A program made the translations under genes and the position numbers. From Bacteroidales bacterium (lineage in GTDB: Bacteria; Bacteroidota; Bacteroidia; Bacteroidales; P3), in assembly GCA_017545365.1 (NCBI GenBank), contig JAFWOP010000058.1:33553-97552 (forward strand): a stretch of DNA of 64,000 nucleotides. The letters run 5' to 3'. Every line of letters begins with the position of its first letter. The first letter of the stretch is position 1. The notes beneath the pieces are model-generated. The model did no database searches and was not told the DNA's origin. It saw nothing but the letters and a program-made list of their open reading frames with translations. Shown here in pieces: positions 24,790 to 34,508 of the stretch.

Positions 24790-27696
24790 ATGAAGAAGCA
24801 TCTGATTTTATGCCTGATAGGACTTATTGTCGGGCTATATGCCGCCGCAGCTCCTGTGGGGCGCGAACAGGCACGCCTTGTGGCAACACACTTTGTCCAG
24901 TCCAACCACCTGAAAATAAATATCGAATCAGGAAAAGGATTGACCGATGCCACGCTGTCGGAGGAACACCCCTATTTCTACGTTTTCACCGGCACCGACG
25001 GGAAAGGGTTTGTGATAGTCAGTGCCGATGACCGCATGCCCCCCATTCTGGGTTATTCGGACGAGAATCCCTTCTCGTTCAACGACATGCCAGAGAATAT
25101 AAAGTCGTGGCTGCAGGGGTATGAGGAGGAGATACTATATTGCCGCAGCCATAACATCGCAGGCAACAGCCCCAATTCTGCAGCATGGAAGGAGCTCACA
25201 AGCGCCACCACGTCAACACCGAAAGGGTTATCCAAAAGCGGCAATGTCCAAACCGTCGGACCTCTGATTTCGACCCGGTGGAACCAGAGCCCCTACTACA
25301 ACAAATACTGCCCATGGCATATTGCTCGCCAAAATAGTTCGTTAACAGACGAGTCCACCCCAACACAGCTCCACACCGTCACCGGCTGCGTGGCAACTGC
25401 CACCGCGCAAGTGATGAAGTATTGGAACTGGCCACCCCGCGGACGTGGTTCAAACACGTACACCTACACTTATAACGAAGCCCTCATTCAAGGCAACACG
25501 ATAACAGAAACCACCACTCAACATCAGGTAACCCTCTCATCCCATTTTGCCGACACGGCCTTTGACTGGAGCAGCATGCCCGATTCGCTCACCAGTTCGA
25601 GCGGGGATAGTATCAACGCCGTAGCTTCGCTGATGTATAATGTGGGCATAGCACTTAATATGGACTATGATGTGTCCGATTTTGGCGGAAGTGGTGCTAC
25701 CACCATCAGCTATTCACCGGAGGTGCCTTGCGTAGAATCGGTGCTGCGCGAACACTTCTATTATGCCTACACTATTACCTCGGTTTTGCAGGAGGACTTT
25801 ACCACCGAGGAGTGGAAAGCACTGCTACGGCATGAACTGGACGCAGCACGACCCATCATCTACAAGGGTCGCAGCGCCACCAGCGGACACTGTTTTATTT
25901 GTGACGGTTACGACGCGAACGACATGTTCCATTTCAACTGGGGATGGGGCGGTTTATGCGACGGCTACTATGCAATCGGAGGCCTCAACCCAAGTAGCGG
26001 AGGTGACGGCGCTAACGTTGAAAGAGACTACAACCTCCAGTGCGGGGCCATCATAGGCATCCAGCCCACTACCATTGAATCCGATACAGGCAATACTTCC
26101 ATCCTCGCCATTGCCAACGACGACACCTACGGCACCGTGACCGGCAGCGGCACTTACAACAACTGGGCCGCCCCCATCACCCTGACAGCCACGCCAAGTA
26201 CGGGTTATGGTTTCAAGCAATGGTCTGACGGGTTCCGAAACCAGAGCAGAAACGTAATCCCATCAGGAGGTTTGCAGACCTACACCGCCATCTTCAATCC
26301 CCTTAACGATTACAACATCTCCTATTGCGAGCCTAACCCTAACAGCAATTACTATTACAACCACTTTTCTGATGAGTGGGGCATTCTATTACCCTACGAG
26401 CTCCTTAGCCGCGGCCACATATTGGATGCAGTGTCGTTCAAAATAAATCAAGGCACCTACCGTGTACGCGTCTATCGCGGAGGAAGTAAACCTTTGGCCA
26501 CCAACATGGTATACAACAGCAATCCTATTGAAATAACGAGCAACTCACAATATGTAACGACAGCCCTCCCGAACCCGATAACCGTCAACGAAGGAGACAG
26601 CTTGTGGATTACCCTTTACAGCACAAACGGCATTCCCTGCGGGTCATCATCACTCAATTACATAACCAATGGTTTTTGGTATCTTAGTAATGGTGTATGG
26701 AATGTGTCTAACAACGGTCCATTCCTTATCTATGGACACTTCTACAATCCCGTGACCGTGCCTGTAAACGACCTTGCAGTCACCAACATTTCCAGTTCGG
26801 GAGTCACCGTCAGCTGGACGATGCCTGCCGATGCCTCGCCCACTGGCTATACTCTGGCCTATGGGGTGGGATACGTACCTGAACAGATGCGTAAGCTCAC
26901 GGTATCATCTACCACCGTCTCTCTTACTGGGCTGGCCAACAACACCGACTACCACATATTCGTCCGTGCCGACTATGGAAACTCGCACAGCGACTGGGTG
27001 AGGACCGACTTCACCACAACCAACGCTACCAACCCCGTCCGCATCACCGCCTCTGCCAACGACGAGACAATGGGCTTCGTGGAGGGCAGCGGCATATATG
27101 AGCAGGGGGCTTCCGTCACACTCCAGGCCGTCCCCATGGTAGGCCACATATTCCTTTACTGGGCTGACAACAACAGTTCCACCGCCACCCGCACCGTCAC
27201 GGCTGATGTCGATGCAACGTACCAAGCCGTCTTCGAACGTCAGGGCTACACCTTTATGGCCAACAGCAATGATGCGTCGCTGGGCACCGTTTCTATCGAG
27301 GGAGAGCAGAGCTATATACAGAACGGCCACACCTATTACCCCTTCCTCTCCACCGTGGCCCTCACCGCCGAACCCGCGGCTGGCGCAACTTTCGTGGAAT
27401 GGAGCGACGGCAACACCACCAACCCCCGCTACTGCACCGTGCTGGAGAGCAACCCCACCTACACGGCCTGCTTCGCAGCCACGGCCAAGGGCCGCATCGG
27501 CCTCAACAGCCAAGGCAGCCAGCTGGAGATTACTGCCACCGAGGCCGCACCCATCAGCATCTATGACATGCTCGGCCGCCTGGTTTACTCCAACAGACAG
27601 CCTGAACAGCAGTCCGTCCGCATCACTCTCCCCTACGCCGGTGTGTACCTCGTGAGGGTGGGCAGCAGCTATTGCGAGAAGATAATCATCCGTTAG
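24790..27696 (+). CDS. C10 (streptopain-like) cysteine protease with T9SS sorting domain
   Basis: 968 aa. Signal peptide about 1-20. Residues 21-115 are a Spi-like pro-domain (APVGREQARLVATHF, GFVIVSADDRMPPILGYS). The C10 catalytic domain follows with C200 in TGCVATATAQVMKYW and H367 in SGHCFICDGYD, then FNWGWGG. After it come InlB-type repeats (about 436-505, 755-820 and 825-895; each ends near YTAIF, YQAVF or YTACF) and a fibronectin-III-like domain (about 660-750). The last ~70 residues are a T9SS type A sorting domain (ISIYDMLGRLVYSN). It is a secreted or surface protease, inferred to target host or dietary proteins. Followed 23 bp later by a 70-aa ORF. Confidence 0.9.
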   Translation: MKKHLILCLIGLIVGLYAAAAPVGREQARLVATHFVQSNHLKINIESGKGLTDATLSEEHPYFYVFTGTDGKGFVIVSADDRMPPILGYSDENPFSFNDMPENIKSWLQGYEEEILYCRSHNIAGNSPNSAAWKELTSATTSTPKGLSKSGNVQTVGPLISTRWNQSPYYNKYCPWHIARQNSSLTDESTPTQLHTVTGCVATATAQVMKYWNWPPRGRGSNTYTYTYNEALIQGNTITETTTQHQVTLSSHFADTAFDWSSMPDSLTSSSGDSINAVASLMYNVGIALNMDYDVSDFGGSGATTISYSPEVPCVESVLREHFYYAYTITSVLQEDFTTEEWKALLRHELDAARPIIYKGRSATSGHCFICDGYDANDMFHFNWGWGGLCDGYYAIGGLNPSSGGDGANVERDYNLQCGAIIGIQPTTIESDTGNTSILAIANDDTYGTVTGSGTYNNWAAPITLTATPSTGYGFKQWSDGFRNQSRNVIPSGGLQTYTAIFNPLNDYNISYCEPNPNSNYYYNHFSDEWGILLPYELLSRGHILDAVSFKINQGTYRVRVYRGGSKPLATNMVYNSNPIEITSNSQYVTTALPNPITVNEGDSLWITLYSTNGIPCGSSSLNYITNGFWYLSNGVWNVSNNGPFLIYGHFYNPVTVPVNDLAVTNISSSGVTVSWTMPADASPTGYTLAYGVGYVPEQMRKLTVSSTTVSLTGLANNTDYHIFVRADYGNSHSDWVRTDFTTTNATNPVRITASANDETMGFVEGSGIYEQGASVTLQAVPMVGHIFLYWADNNSSTATRTVTADVDATYQAVFERQGYTFMANSNDASLGTVSIEGEQSYIQNGHTYYPFLSTVALTAEPAAGATFVEWSDGNTTNPRYCTVLESNPTYTACFAATAKGRIGLNSQGSQLEITATEAAPISIYDMLGRLVYSNRQPEQQSVRITLPYAGVYLVRVGSSYCEKIIIR

Positions 27697-27719
27697 ACCC
27701 TTTTATATGAGAAATACTT

Positions 27720-27932
27720 ATGAAAAGTAAACAATATATTCAGCCCTGCGTCACGGTTGTGGCGTTCACTGTAGAAGAGGGGTTCCAGGCCTCAGTCACT
27801 CGGACTGCCGTCGACAACTCGGTGCTCTTCGAGTTCCACAACAGCAATGAGTCGCCATCGAGCTTCCGCAACGACCGCTTCTCCACCTTCGGAGGCAACA
27901 ACAACGATAACTATAATTTCTTTGGAGACTAG
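27720..27932 (+). CDS. 70-aa protein of an uncharacterised small-ORF class
   Basis: Starts KSKQYIQPCVTVVAFTVEEGF and ends in an Asn/Gly/Phe-rich tail. No signal peptide or domain. Short proteins with a Y-I-x-P-x-V-x-V-V-x-F start occur beside secreted proteins and fimbrillins in Bacteroidales, from memory; their role is unknown. It lies 23 bp after the C10 protease and 3 bp before the fimbrillin-like lipoprotein, so it is probably translated from the same mRNA. Confidence 0.6.
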   Translation: MKSKQYIQPCVTVVAFTVEEGFQASVTRTAVDNSVLFEFHNSNESPSSFRNDRFSTFGGNNNDNYNFFGD

Positions 27933-27935
27933 ACT

Positions 27936-29894
27936 ATGAACAGAACAATATTATCCATCAAGCATTTCCTCCCCATCGCTGCCCTGCTGACCCTGATGGC
28001 GGTGTCCTGCACCAAAGAGAACGACACTACCTCCCTGCTTATCACCGTCGAACGGTATCAGAGCAATTGGAAAAACTATATCGATGAAGAGCAGTATGCC
28101 TGCTGGTCAGATGGCGACCAAGTGAACATCAACGGCTCTACCAAGAGTGTCGTAATCCTGAACAACGAGTGCCACATTTATGATGTTACGCTCAGCACAA
28201 ACGGCTACACAGTCTGTTTCCCAGCTGGTATCACCAACAGCGGCACTGTGATGGGCAGCAGCACTATCACCGGGGTTCATATTCCCTCCACCCAGCCCTA
28301 TAGCACCGACGACCAGGGCCGCCAGATGGTGCAGACGGTGATGGTCGCCCACCTGCCCACCGCCACGGGTACGGTGAACTTCTACAATGCCTGTATTGCG
28401 CTGAAGATAAATATCACCAACAACTACAGCCGCATACTGCGCCTTTCGTCCGTCACCGTGAGCGACAATGCCGCCCCCCTCAGTGGCACGTTCGACATCG
28501 TCGGTGTCAACACGGCCTCCCCCGCCCTGAGCTATGCCGGCTCATCGGTTAGCGATGCCGACCGCAGCGTCACCTTGGCGTTGGGCGACGGCATCACCCT
28601 CGCCACTGGCAATAGTACAGTCCTCTACATCATCCTGCCTCCTACCAATGATTACAGCCAGAACCGTTTCACCATCCATATCAATGCGCATGACGAGGAA
28701 GACCTCCAAAGCACCCAGTCCGTCACCATCTATGAGTTTGACCACACCCAGGCTGAGCAGGAGGGCATCGGTGCCTTCCCCAGAAACACTATGGTGCCCA
28801 TCAACATACGCCTGGACGAGCCACACACCTTGGTGCTCAAAGGCATCGGAACCACTAGCAACCCTTACAAGATTTACTCGGCCAATGACCTGAAGAGCAT
28901 GCAGCACCTGGTCAACACCGGACGCATACCCGTCGGCAACGGCCAGCCCTTTGCCAGTGCCTACTACGAACTGATGAACAACATTGACCTCACAGGCCAG
29001 GAGCTGTTACCGATAGGCACTGCCAGCTGCAACTTCACCGGTCATTTCAACGGCGGGGGGCATACACTCTCCAATTTACAGGTGGCGGGTGGCCTGTTCG
29101 GCTTCATTGGTCAGGGCTCCACCATTACCGACCTGGTCGTTGAGAATGCCATCATCGATATGTCCGGCACACCTGTCGGTGGGGTCATCTGTGCCCATGC
29201 CGACCATTCCACCATCAACCACTGCCGCTTAATGGGAACAGTCGAGTTCGACAACCTGCCCAACAGTGTCGCATACATGGGCGGCATCGTCGGTGAGGCT
29301 TCTGCCCTAAGCAAGGAGAGCAGCCACATTCGGAACTGTCATTGTGCCGCCAGCATCACCCTTACTGGGTCCTCCGTGGCCCACCGTTTGGGCGGCATAG
29401 CCGGACACCTGCACAACAGCTTGGTCACAAACAGCCACACACAGGTGTTCGGTTCATCGGCCTCCAACGCCTCTATGACCATTGGCAGTGCCTATGCGGG
29501 CGGCATCGCAGGACGCTGCGACGGCTTGTCCGATATTACCAACTGCTATTACGGCATTTACGACAACGTCAGCTGCGCCGAAGGCCACTTTGGCGACATC
29601 TGTGGCGAGGTGGGGGGAAGCACTCATATCACCTACGCCTACTACCGCCATACCATCGCAGTCCTTGACAATTCCACTGAAGGTTTTATACAAAGCGTGT
29701 ATCCCTACGACCTGAGCGAAGGGTTACCAGTTTACACTATCAATGGCCAAAGCCTAGGCGAACGTCTCAACAGCGTCTCCACCACCTTGGGAACACTCCC
29801 CTGGAGCAACCCCAGCGACATCACGCAGGCCCCACAACTAATCAATAGGACGACGGAACAACATGACAACAAACAACCGAACAAACAGATGTAG
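27936..29894 (+). CDS. Fimbrillin-like/GLUG-repeat lipoprotein
   Basis: 652 aa, lipoprotein signal (lipobox MAVSC). Residues about 30-290 resemble a fimbrillin N-terminal beta domain (CWSDGDQVNINGSTKSV; IILPPTNDYSQNRFTIHI). Residues about 330-600 are GLUG-type beta-helix repeats (FTGHFNGGGHTLSNLQV, GGLFGFIGQGSTITDLVVEN, GGIVGEA, GGIAGHL, GGIAGRC). It is probably surface-exposed. It runs 3 bp after the 70-aa ORF. Confidence 0.75.
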   Translation: MNRTILSIKHFLPIAALLTLMAVSCTKENDTTSLLITVERYQSNWKNYIDEEQYACWSDGDQVNINGSTKSVVILNNECHIYDVTLSTNGYTVCFPAGITNSGTVMGSSTITGVHIPSTQPYSTDDQGRQMVQTVMVAHLPTATGTVNFYNACIALKINITNNYSRILRLSSVTVSDNAAPLSGTFDIVGVNTASPALSYAGSSVSDADRSVTLALGDGITLATGNSTVLYIILPPTNDYSQNRFTIHINAHDEEDLQSTQSVTIYEFDHTQAEQEGIGAFPRNTMVPINIRLDEPHTLVLKGIGTTSNPYKIYSANDLKSMQHLVNTGRIPVGNGQPFASAYYELMNNIDLTGQELLPIGTASCNFTGHFNGGGHTLSNLQVAGGLFGFIGQGSTITDLVVENAIIDMSGTPVGGVICAHADHSTINHCRLMGTVEFDNLPNSVAYMGGIVGEASALSKESSHIRNCHCAASITLTGSSVAHRLGGIAGHLHNSLVTNSHTQVFGSSASNASMTIGSAYAGGIAGRCDGLSDITNCYYGIYDNVSCAEGHFGDICGEVGGSTHITYAYYRHTIAVLDNSTEGFIQSVYPYDLSEGLPVYTINGQSLGERLNSVSTTLGTLPWSNPSDITQAPQLINRTTEQHDNKQPNKQM

Positions 29895-29898
29895 CCAT

Positions 29899-30267
29899 AT
29901 GAGGCTATGGCTTGGAGCCGTGCTACTGTGCATGTGTCTTTGGGGCTGTAGCAAGGATGACGACAGGCTGGACTGCAAGATATACTGGCAGCTGTACAAC
30001 AGCCCGAAGTATTTAGAGGCGACCGAGATAGAAGAAGCCTTCCGCGAGACATTCTTCGGGTACTACACACGTGTGAACGACAACACTGTGCTGGCCCCAA
30101 ATACGACGGTCCACGATGTGCAGTCGATTACCCGCAAACTGGCGAGCATGGCCGACGAGAAACTGGAGGGTACGACAGACCCGCAGTTGGACTACCGCTT
30201 GGAGGTGCGCGTGTTTATCGACTATGCTGGCAAGTATGTGGAGGAAGTATGGAGCAAGACCTACTAG
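29899..30267 (+). CDS. Small lipoprotein, function unknown
   Basis: 122 aa from ATG 29899, giving a normal lipoprotein signal MRLWLGAVLLCMCLWGC. An ATG at 29863 is also in frame and would overlap the previous gene by 32 bp. Mature part about 100 aa, mixed alpha/beta, no recognised domain. Probably last of the C10-fimbrillin transcript. Confidence 0.6.
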   Translation: MRLWLGAVLLCMCLWGCSKDDDRLDCKIYWQLYNSPKYLEATEIEEAFRETFFGYYTRVNDNTVLAPNTTVHDVQSITRKLASMADEKLEGTTDPQLDYRLEVRVFIDYAGKYVEEVWSKTY

Positions 30268-30318
30268 ACCTCCGTGACACCTTACTAACCGACAATAAGA
30301 AACCAAAATAGTATCAAT

Positions 30319-30870
30319 ATGAAAAAGATTCTCTTTATTGCCCTATCGGTATTGCTGGCCATGCCGATGTACGCACAACAAAAGAAGGCCACGCCCAAAA
30401 ACAACACCAAACAGACAGCAACCAAGACCGAGGCCAAGGCGGACGAGAAGACGGCGAAAATATACGACGAAGATATCGACCCGATGGCGCAGATTGACGA
30501 GGCACTGGAACTGGCCCGCAGCACCGGGCGGCTGGTTATGTGCCAGGTGGGCGGCAACTGGTGCCCCTGGTGCATCCGATTCGCCAAATTCATCACTTCG
30601 GACAGTGAGATAAAGGAATTGGTAGAAAAGAACTTCGTGTACATCCATGTCAACACATCCAAGGAACATAAAAACATGGAGGTATTGAAGCGGCTGGGCA
30701 ACCCCGGACGATTCGGCTACCCTGTGTTTGTGCTGCTCGACCCCGAAGGACAGGTGCTGCACATACAGAACAGCTCCTATCTGGAACAGGAGAAGAGTTA
30801 TGACCGCAAGAAGGTAATCGATTTCTTCCAGAACTGGACCATAGAAGCCATCTACGGAGAAATCAGATAA
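30319..30870 (+). CDS. Exported thioredoxin-like protein (CPWC)
   Basis: 183 aa, signal peptide ending MPMYAQ, a Lys/Thr linker to about 48, then a thioredoxin-7/DUF255-type fold with the redox motif CPWC at 82-85 (GGNWCPWCIRF) and the cis-Pro segment FGYPVFVLLD. Probably periplasmic disulfide or reductant chemistry. It precedes the EEP lipoprotein gene by 31 bp. Confidence 0.8.
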   Translation: MKKILFIALSVLLAMPMYAQQKKATPKNNTKQTATKTEAKADEKTAKIYDEDIDPMAQIDEALELARSTGRLVMCQVGGNWCPWCIRFAKFITSDSEIKELVEKNFVYIHVNTSKEHKNMEVLKRLGNPGRFGYPVFVLLDPEGQVLHIQNSSYLEQEKSYDRKKVIDFFQNWTIEAIYGEIR

Positions 30871-30901
30871 GGAATAGTGCAACGTTTAAATACTTTCAAT
30901 C

Positions 30902-31720
30902 ATGAGAAAGCTATTCCCCTTATTGGTGGTGGTTCTGCTGCTGTGCAGTTGTGGTAAAGAGAGCCTCACCATCATGTCGTTCAACATCCGCTACAACGGT
31001 GCGTGGGTAGACGACGGCGAAAACGCCTGGGCGAACCGCCGCGATGCCGTGGCCGCCATGATATTGCAAGAGAAGCCCGACGTCATCGGCATGCAGGAGG
31101 TGCTGCCCGACCAGATGGCTTTTCTGGACAGCGTGCTGGGCAAATACTACAACCGCATAGGGGTGGGCCGCGACGATGGCGACACCGTGGGCGAGAGTAT
31201 GTGCATCTACTACAACACCCACCGTCTTCAGCTGGTGGGCTGGAACACACGCTGGCTGAGCGAGACACCCGACAGTGTGAGTTACGGTTGGGATGCCGCC
31301 TGTCGCAGGACGGTGACCACCGCCGTGTTCGAAGACATCCTCACAGGCAAGAGCTTCACCTATCTGAACACCCATCTGGACCATGTGGGGCAAGAGGCAC
31401 GCAGGAATTCAGTGCTGCTGCTGTGCAACTGGGCAGAGGCATGCGACGGACCCGTCATGATTGGCGGCGACATGAATTCCACCATCGAGGACAGCATCTT
31501 CCTGCCGCTGGCCAAGCACCGCTTGTATTCGGCCCGAAAGCTGGCACCCGTCACAGACACAATGCCCACATTCAACGGATACGGCAAATGCGAGCCTACC
31601 CTTATCGACCATATCTTTGTGCGGGGCTTCAAAGTGAAAGAGTTCCATACGCTAAACGGCGACTATGGAGTGCCTTATATTTCCGACCACTATCCCATAA
31701 AGATTATCGTGGAAAGTTGA
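30902..31720 (+). CDS. Endonuclease/exonuclease/phosphatase-family lipoprotein
   Basis: 272 aa, lipobox LLCSC (C17). The EEP fold begins at once: IMSFNIRYNG, then MQEVLPDQ, YLNTHLDHVG, MIGGDMNSTIED, LIDHIFVRGFKV and the terminal SDHYPIKIIV. All catalytic positions of the family (N, E, D, N, D, H) seem to be present. Substrate could be nucleic acid, phosphoinositide-like or other phosphodiester. Membrane-anchored outside the cytoplasm. Confidence 0.85.
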   Translation: MRKLFPLLVVVLLLCSCGKESLTIMSFNIRYNGAWVDDGENAWANRRDAVAAMILQEKPDVIGMQEVLPDQMAFLDSVLGKYYNRIGVGRDDGDTVGESMCIYYNTHRLQLVGWNTRWLSETPDSVSYGWDAACRRTVTTAVFEDILTGKSFTYLNTHLDHVGQEARRNSVLLLCNWAEACDGPVMIGGDMNSTIEDSIFLPLAKHRLYSARKLAPVTDTMPTFNGYGKCEPTLIDHIFVRGFKVKEFHTLNGDYGVPYISDHYPIKIIVES

Positions 31721-31724
31721 AATT

Positions 31725-31774
31725 TAAAGGTCAGGGGGTTAAAAGTGTACGCACTCTTAACCCCCTGACCTTTA
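31725..31774. terminator. Bidirectional terminator between convergent genes
   Basis: TAAAGGTCAGGGGGTTAA (31725-31742) and TTAACCCCCTGACCTTTA (31757-31774) are perfect 18-bp reverse complements around a 14-nt loop. It lies 4 bp after the EEP stop and 20 bp before the end of the minus-strand ATP-grasp gene. Confidence 0.85.
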
Positions 31775-31794
31775 CTTTCACGCGCCGCGAACCC

Positions 31795-32760
31795 TTATTT
31801 TCCTGCGTAGTGCATAATGCCGCCGAAGATGCCGCGGGTGTTGCCGATTTCGAGCAGGCCGAAGCCAGGAGAGGGGTTGCCCTCGATGAGCAACGGGCCT
31901 TGGGCAGTGATGGCCACGTCCCAGCCCACATAGCGCAGCTGCGGCACACGGGTGGCAGCCTCATTTACCATGTCGATGGTCTCCTTCCAGAAAGGCATTT
32001 TGCGGCCAAGCATGACGATGTCGGTATTGGGATGGATGTAAATGGGGTGATGACGGCGGGTAACCTGTATGCCGTAGGTCTCGATAATGCCGAGGTCGGT
32101 GTTGACAGGGTAGCCTACGCCACCGGCACTGAAGTTATCCACCACCGACCCGCCTACGCCACAGCGGAGGGCCGCGGAGAGGACATGAGGCCGACCTTGT
32201 GAGTCCAGCATTGTGGCTATGCGGATGGTGTTGACCGATTTGCCTCCGAAACAGAGGTCGGGATGCTGCACCACACACTCCTCAACGATGACATCTTCAC
32301 CCGCCACCTTAGCGAGATCCTCAGGCGAAGCTTCGGAGGCTTTCAGGATGAAGATGCCCTCACCGGCTTCGCTGGCATTGGGTTTCACAATCACACGCCC
32401 ATGCTTTTCAACGAAGGCTTTGACAGCCTCGGTGCTAGCCTCCTTCCCATAGAGCCACTCGCGATGGATGTACTGGGCGAAATACTCGTTGAACTCGTTC
32501 TTGCGCTCGGTAAGGTGCAGGTACTGCGGGTCGTTGTACTTCGAGGCAATCTTGAGATGCCCAGAGGTCAATGTCTTGGCACGGTCAAAGGAACGCAGCT
32601 TGTAGAAATCCATGTCGCTGTACTGGTAGCAGCGGCAGCCATACTTCCAGTTGCAATAGAAGCAGTCCAGAAAGTGATAGATAAAAGACTTGTGTGTAAT
32701 GGCAGACACGGCACGGGCCGCATCAACGCGGGGTTTCAGGAATTTGCTTATCGTTTTCAT
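31795..32760 (-). CDS. Sugar-transfer-associated ATP-grasp protein
   Basis: 321 aa. ATPgrasp_ST-like: VIVKPNASEAGEGIFIL (ATP-binding loop), EECVVQHPDLCFGGKSVNTIRI, LSAALRCGVGGSVVDNFSAGG and IEGNPSPGFGLLEIGN near the C-terminus. ATP-grasp enzymes ligate carboxylates to amines or similar nucleophiles; members of this subfamily are often near glycan genes. Here it ends the TerC-MntP operon, 24 bp after mntP, which is an unusual partner. Confidence 0.8.
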   Translation of the reverse strand: MKTISKFLKPRVDAARAVSAITHKSFIYHFLDCFYCNWKYGCRCYQYSDMDFYKLRSFDRAKTLTSGHLKIASKYNDPQYLHLTERKNEFNEYFAQYIHREWLYGKEASTEAVKAFVEKHGRVIVKPNASEAGEGIFILKASEASPEDLAKVAGEDVIVEECVVQHPDLCFGGKSVNTIRIATMLDSQGRPHVLSAALRCGVGGSVVDNFSAGGVGYPVNTDLGIIETYGIQVTRRHHPIYIHPNTDIVMLGRKMPFWKETIDMVNEAATRVPQLRYVGWDVAITAQGPLLIEGNPSPGFGLLEIGNTRGIFGGIMHYAGK

Positions 32761-32784
32761 AAGGAGGATTGTATCAGTATTTAA

Positions 32785-33348
32785 CTACATTGCCAGATGG
32801 TCGATAAGGGTGTAGGTGCCCAAAGCTATCAATACCAAGCCTGCCAAGATGGTGGCCACCTTGTCGGGCACTGGGATGCTGCGACGTCCTAGCGACACCC
32901 CTACAAGAGAAAGGAGGAAGGTAACAAGAAAAATAATCAGTACGGTGAGCAACATTTCGGCAAGGGTGCTGTTTAGTCCGAGCCCTATGCCTACCACGAA
33001 GGCATCGATGCTCGTGGCAACGGCAAGCAGGCAGATGGTCGCAAAGCGTGTGACATCGAGCTGCTCGTCATCAGGATTGTTATGGAATGCGTCCCATATC
33101 ATCTTGCCTCCTACCGTGAGCAGCAGCCCAAAGGCTATCCAATGGTCCACCGCCGATGCCACATTGCGGAAAGCTCCACCCAAGAGGGCTCCCAGCAGGG
33201 GGAAAAGAGATTGGAATACACCAAAGACCAAGGCCATTACCAGACCCCGACCCATCGGCATCTTGCTCTTGAAGGCACAGGTGGCGGAGACTACGAAACT
33301 GTCCACGCTCAAGGCCAAAGCCAGAATAAAAGACTCAACTAGCGTCAC
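32785..33348 (-). CDS. mntP: MntP-family manganese efflux pump
   Basis: 187 aa, six predicted membrane segments in two similar halves (LALALSVDSFVVSATCAF near 10-27; LLAVATSIDAFVVGIGLGL near 108-126), each with the Asp of SxDxF that marks MntP. It exports Mn2+ across the inner membrane in characterised members. Located 20 bp after terC behind a probable manganese riboswitch, which agrees with the role. Confidence 0.9.
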   Translation of the reverse strand: MTLVESFILALALSVDSFVVSATCAFKSKMPMGRGLVMALVFGVFQSLFPLLGALLGGAFRNVASAVDHWIAFGLLLTVGGKMIWDAFHNNPDDEQLDVTRFATICLLAVATSIDAFVVGIGLGLNSTLAEMLLTVLIIFLVTFLLSLVGVSLGRRSIPVPDKVATILAGLVLIALGTYTLIDHLAM

Positions 33349-33368
33349 TTTTTATGCAGCGATAGAGC

Positions 33369-34418
33369 TTAGCAAGTTTTCACCTTCTTCTGTCTGGGGA
33401 TGAGCAACGAGAAGAGTATGGAACCCACCAGGATGCCCAGGATGATGGCCAGCGAAGTCAGAGTGCTGACCGAGAAGCCGAAGAACTCATGCCCTATCAT
33501 CTTGACTCCGATAAAGCAGAGCAGGCAACCTAAGCCATACTTGAGCAGCCAGAACATGTCGGTGACATTGCTCAACAGGAAGAACAACGAGCGGAGGCCC
33601 ATGATGGCGAAGATGTTGGAGAAGAAGACGATATAAGTATCTGTGGTGACGGAGAAGACAGCCGGGATGCTGTCAACAGCAAAGATGATGTCGGAGAACT
33701 CAATGACCAAGAGCACGAGAAACAGCGGGGTCATGAAGTTGCGCCCGTCGAGATGGACAAAGAAGCTGTGGTCGCGCACCTCCCGGGTAACAGGGAAGAA
33801 ACGGCTCGCCAGCTTGACCATAGGATGGTTGGCAGTGTCTATCTTCTCATCCACCTTGTTAAAGAACATCTTGATACCGCTGTATATCAGAATAACACCA
33901 AAGATAGCCAACACCCAAGAGAAGCGACTGACCAAAGCTCCTAGGAGGAAGATAAAGAGGAAACGCATGACAATGGCACCCAAGATGCCCCAGAAGAGGA
34001 CACGGTGGTAATACTTCTTGTCGATACCAAAACTGGCGAATATCATAATCATCACAAAGATATTGTCAATCGAAAGCGACTCTTCCAAGAAATAACCGGC
34101 AAGATACTGGGAGAAAATCTCCTTTCTGTAGACATTAAGAGCCTCAGCATAACTCATTGTCGGGAGTATCTTATGAGCCAAGTCGGTCCCTTTGACATAT
34201 GCATACAGGTCATCGAGGCATCTGATATCATGCACCCACTCAGCCTTGAAGAGCAGAAGCAGGCCGAAGAGCATGGCCAACGTAATCCATATTGCCGTCC
34301 AAATGGCGGCTTCCTTAATCTTAATCACATGGTCTTTCTTATGAAAAACACCCAAATCCATGGCCAGCATGAAGAGGATAAAGACCATAAAGGCTCCAAA
34401 AAAGAAAAATCTTGACAT
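33369..34418 (-). CDS. TerC-family membrane protein
   Basis: 349 aa with about eight to nine membrane segments. TerC signatures: LEESLSIDNIFVMIMIF with the paired acidic/Asn positions, and LLVIEFSDIIFAVDSIPAVFSV. Alx/MeeF/YkoY relatives export Mn2+. It is first in the operon terC-mntP-ATP-grasp and is preceded by a 95-nt element that resembles yybP-ykoY, the class that normally controls this family. Confidence 0.9.
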   Translation of the reverse strand: MSRFFFFGAFMVFILFMLAMDLGVFHKKDHVIKIKEAAIWTAIWITLAMLFGLLLLFKAEWVHDIRCLDDLYAYVKGTDLAHKILPTMSYAEALNVYRKEIFSQYLAGYFLEESLSIDNIFVMIMIFASFGIDKKYYHRVLFWGILGAIVMRFLFIFLLGALVSRFSWVLAIFGVILIYSGIKMFFNKVDEKIDTANHPMVKLASRFFPVTREVRDHSFFVHLDGRNFMTPLFLVLLVIEFSDIIFAVDSIPAVFSVTTDTYIVFFSNIFAIMGLRSLFFLLSNVTDMFWLLKYGLGCLLCFIGVKMIGHEFFGFSVSTLTSLAIILGILVGSILFSLLIPRQKKVKTC

Positions 34419-34470
34419 CTATTTATACTTTTAATGATTCATTATTCCTCCATGAAGGGGCATCAGAAAC

Positions 34471-34508
34471 AAAAACAACCCATAGACGCGGATACACGCA
34501 CCTATGAG
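34471..34508 (-). terminator. Riboswitch expression platform (conditional terminator)
   Basis: On the minus strand CATAGGTGCG..CGCGTCTATG forms a hairpin followed by a T-rich run (complement of 34471-34479). Its CATA arm overlaps the 3' strand of the riboswitch closing stem (34503-34508), so the two structures exclude each other. Confidence 0.6.
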
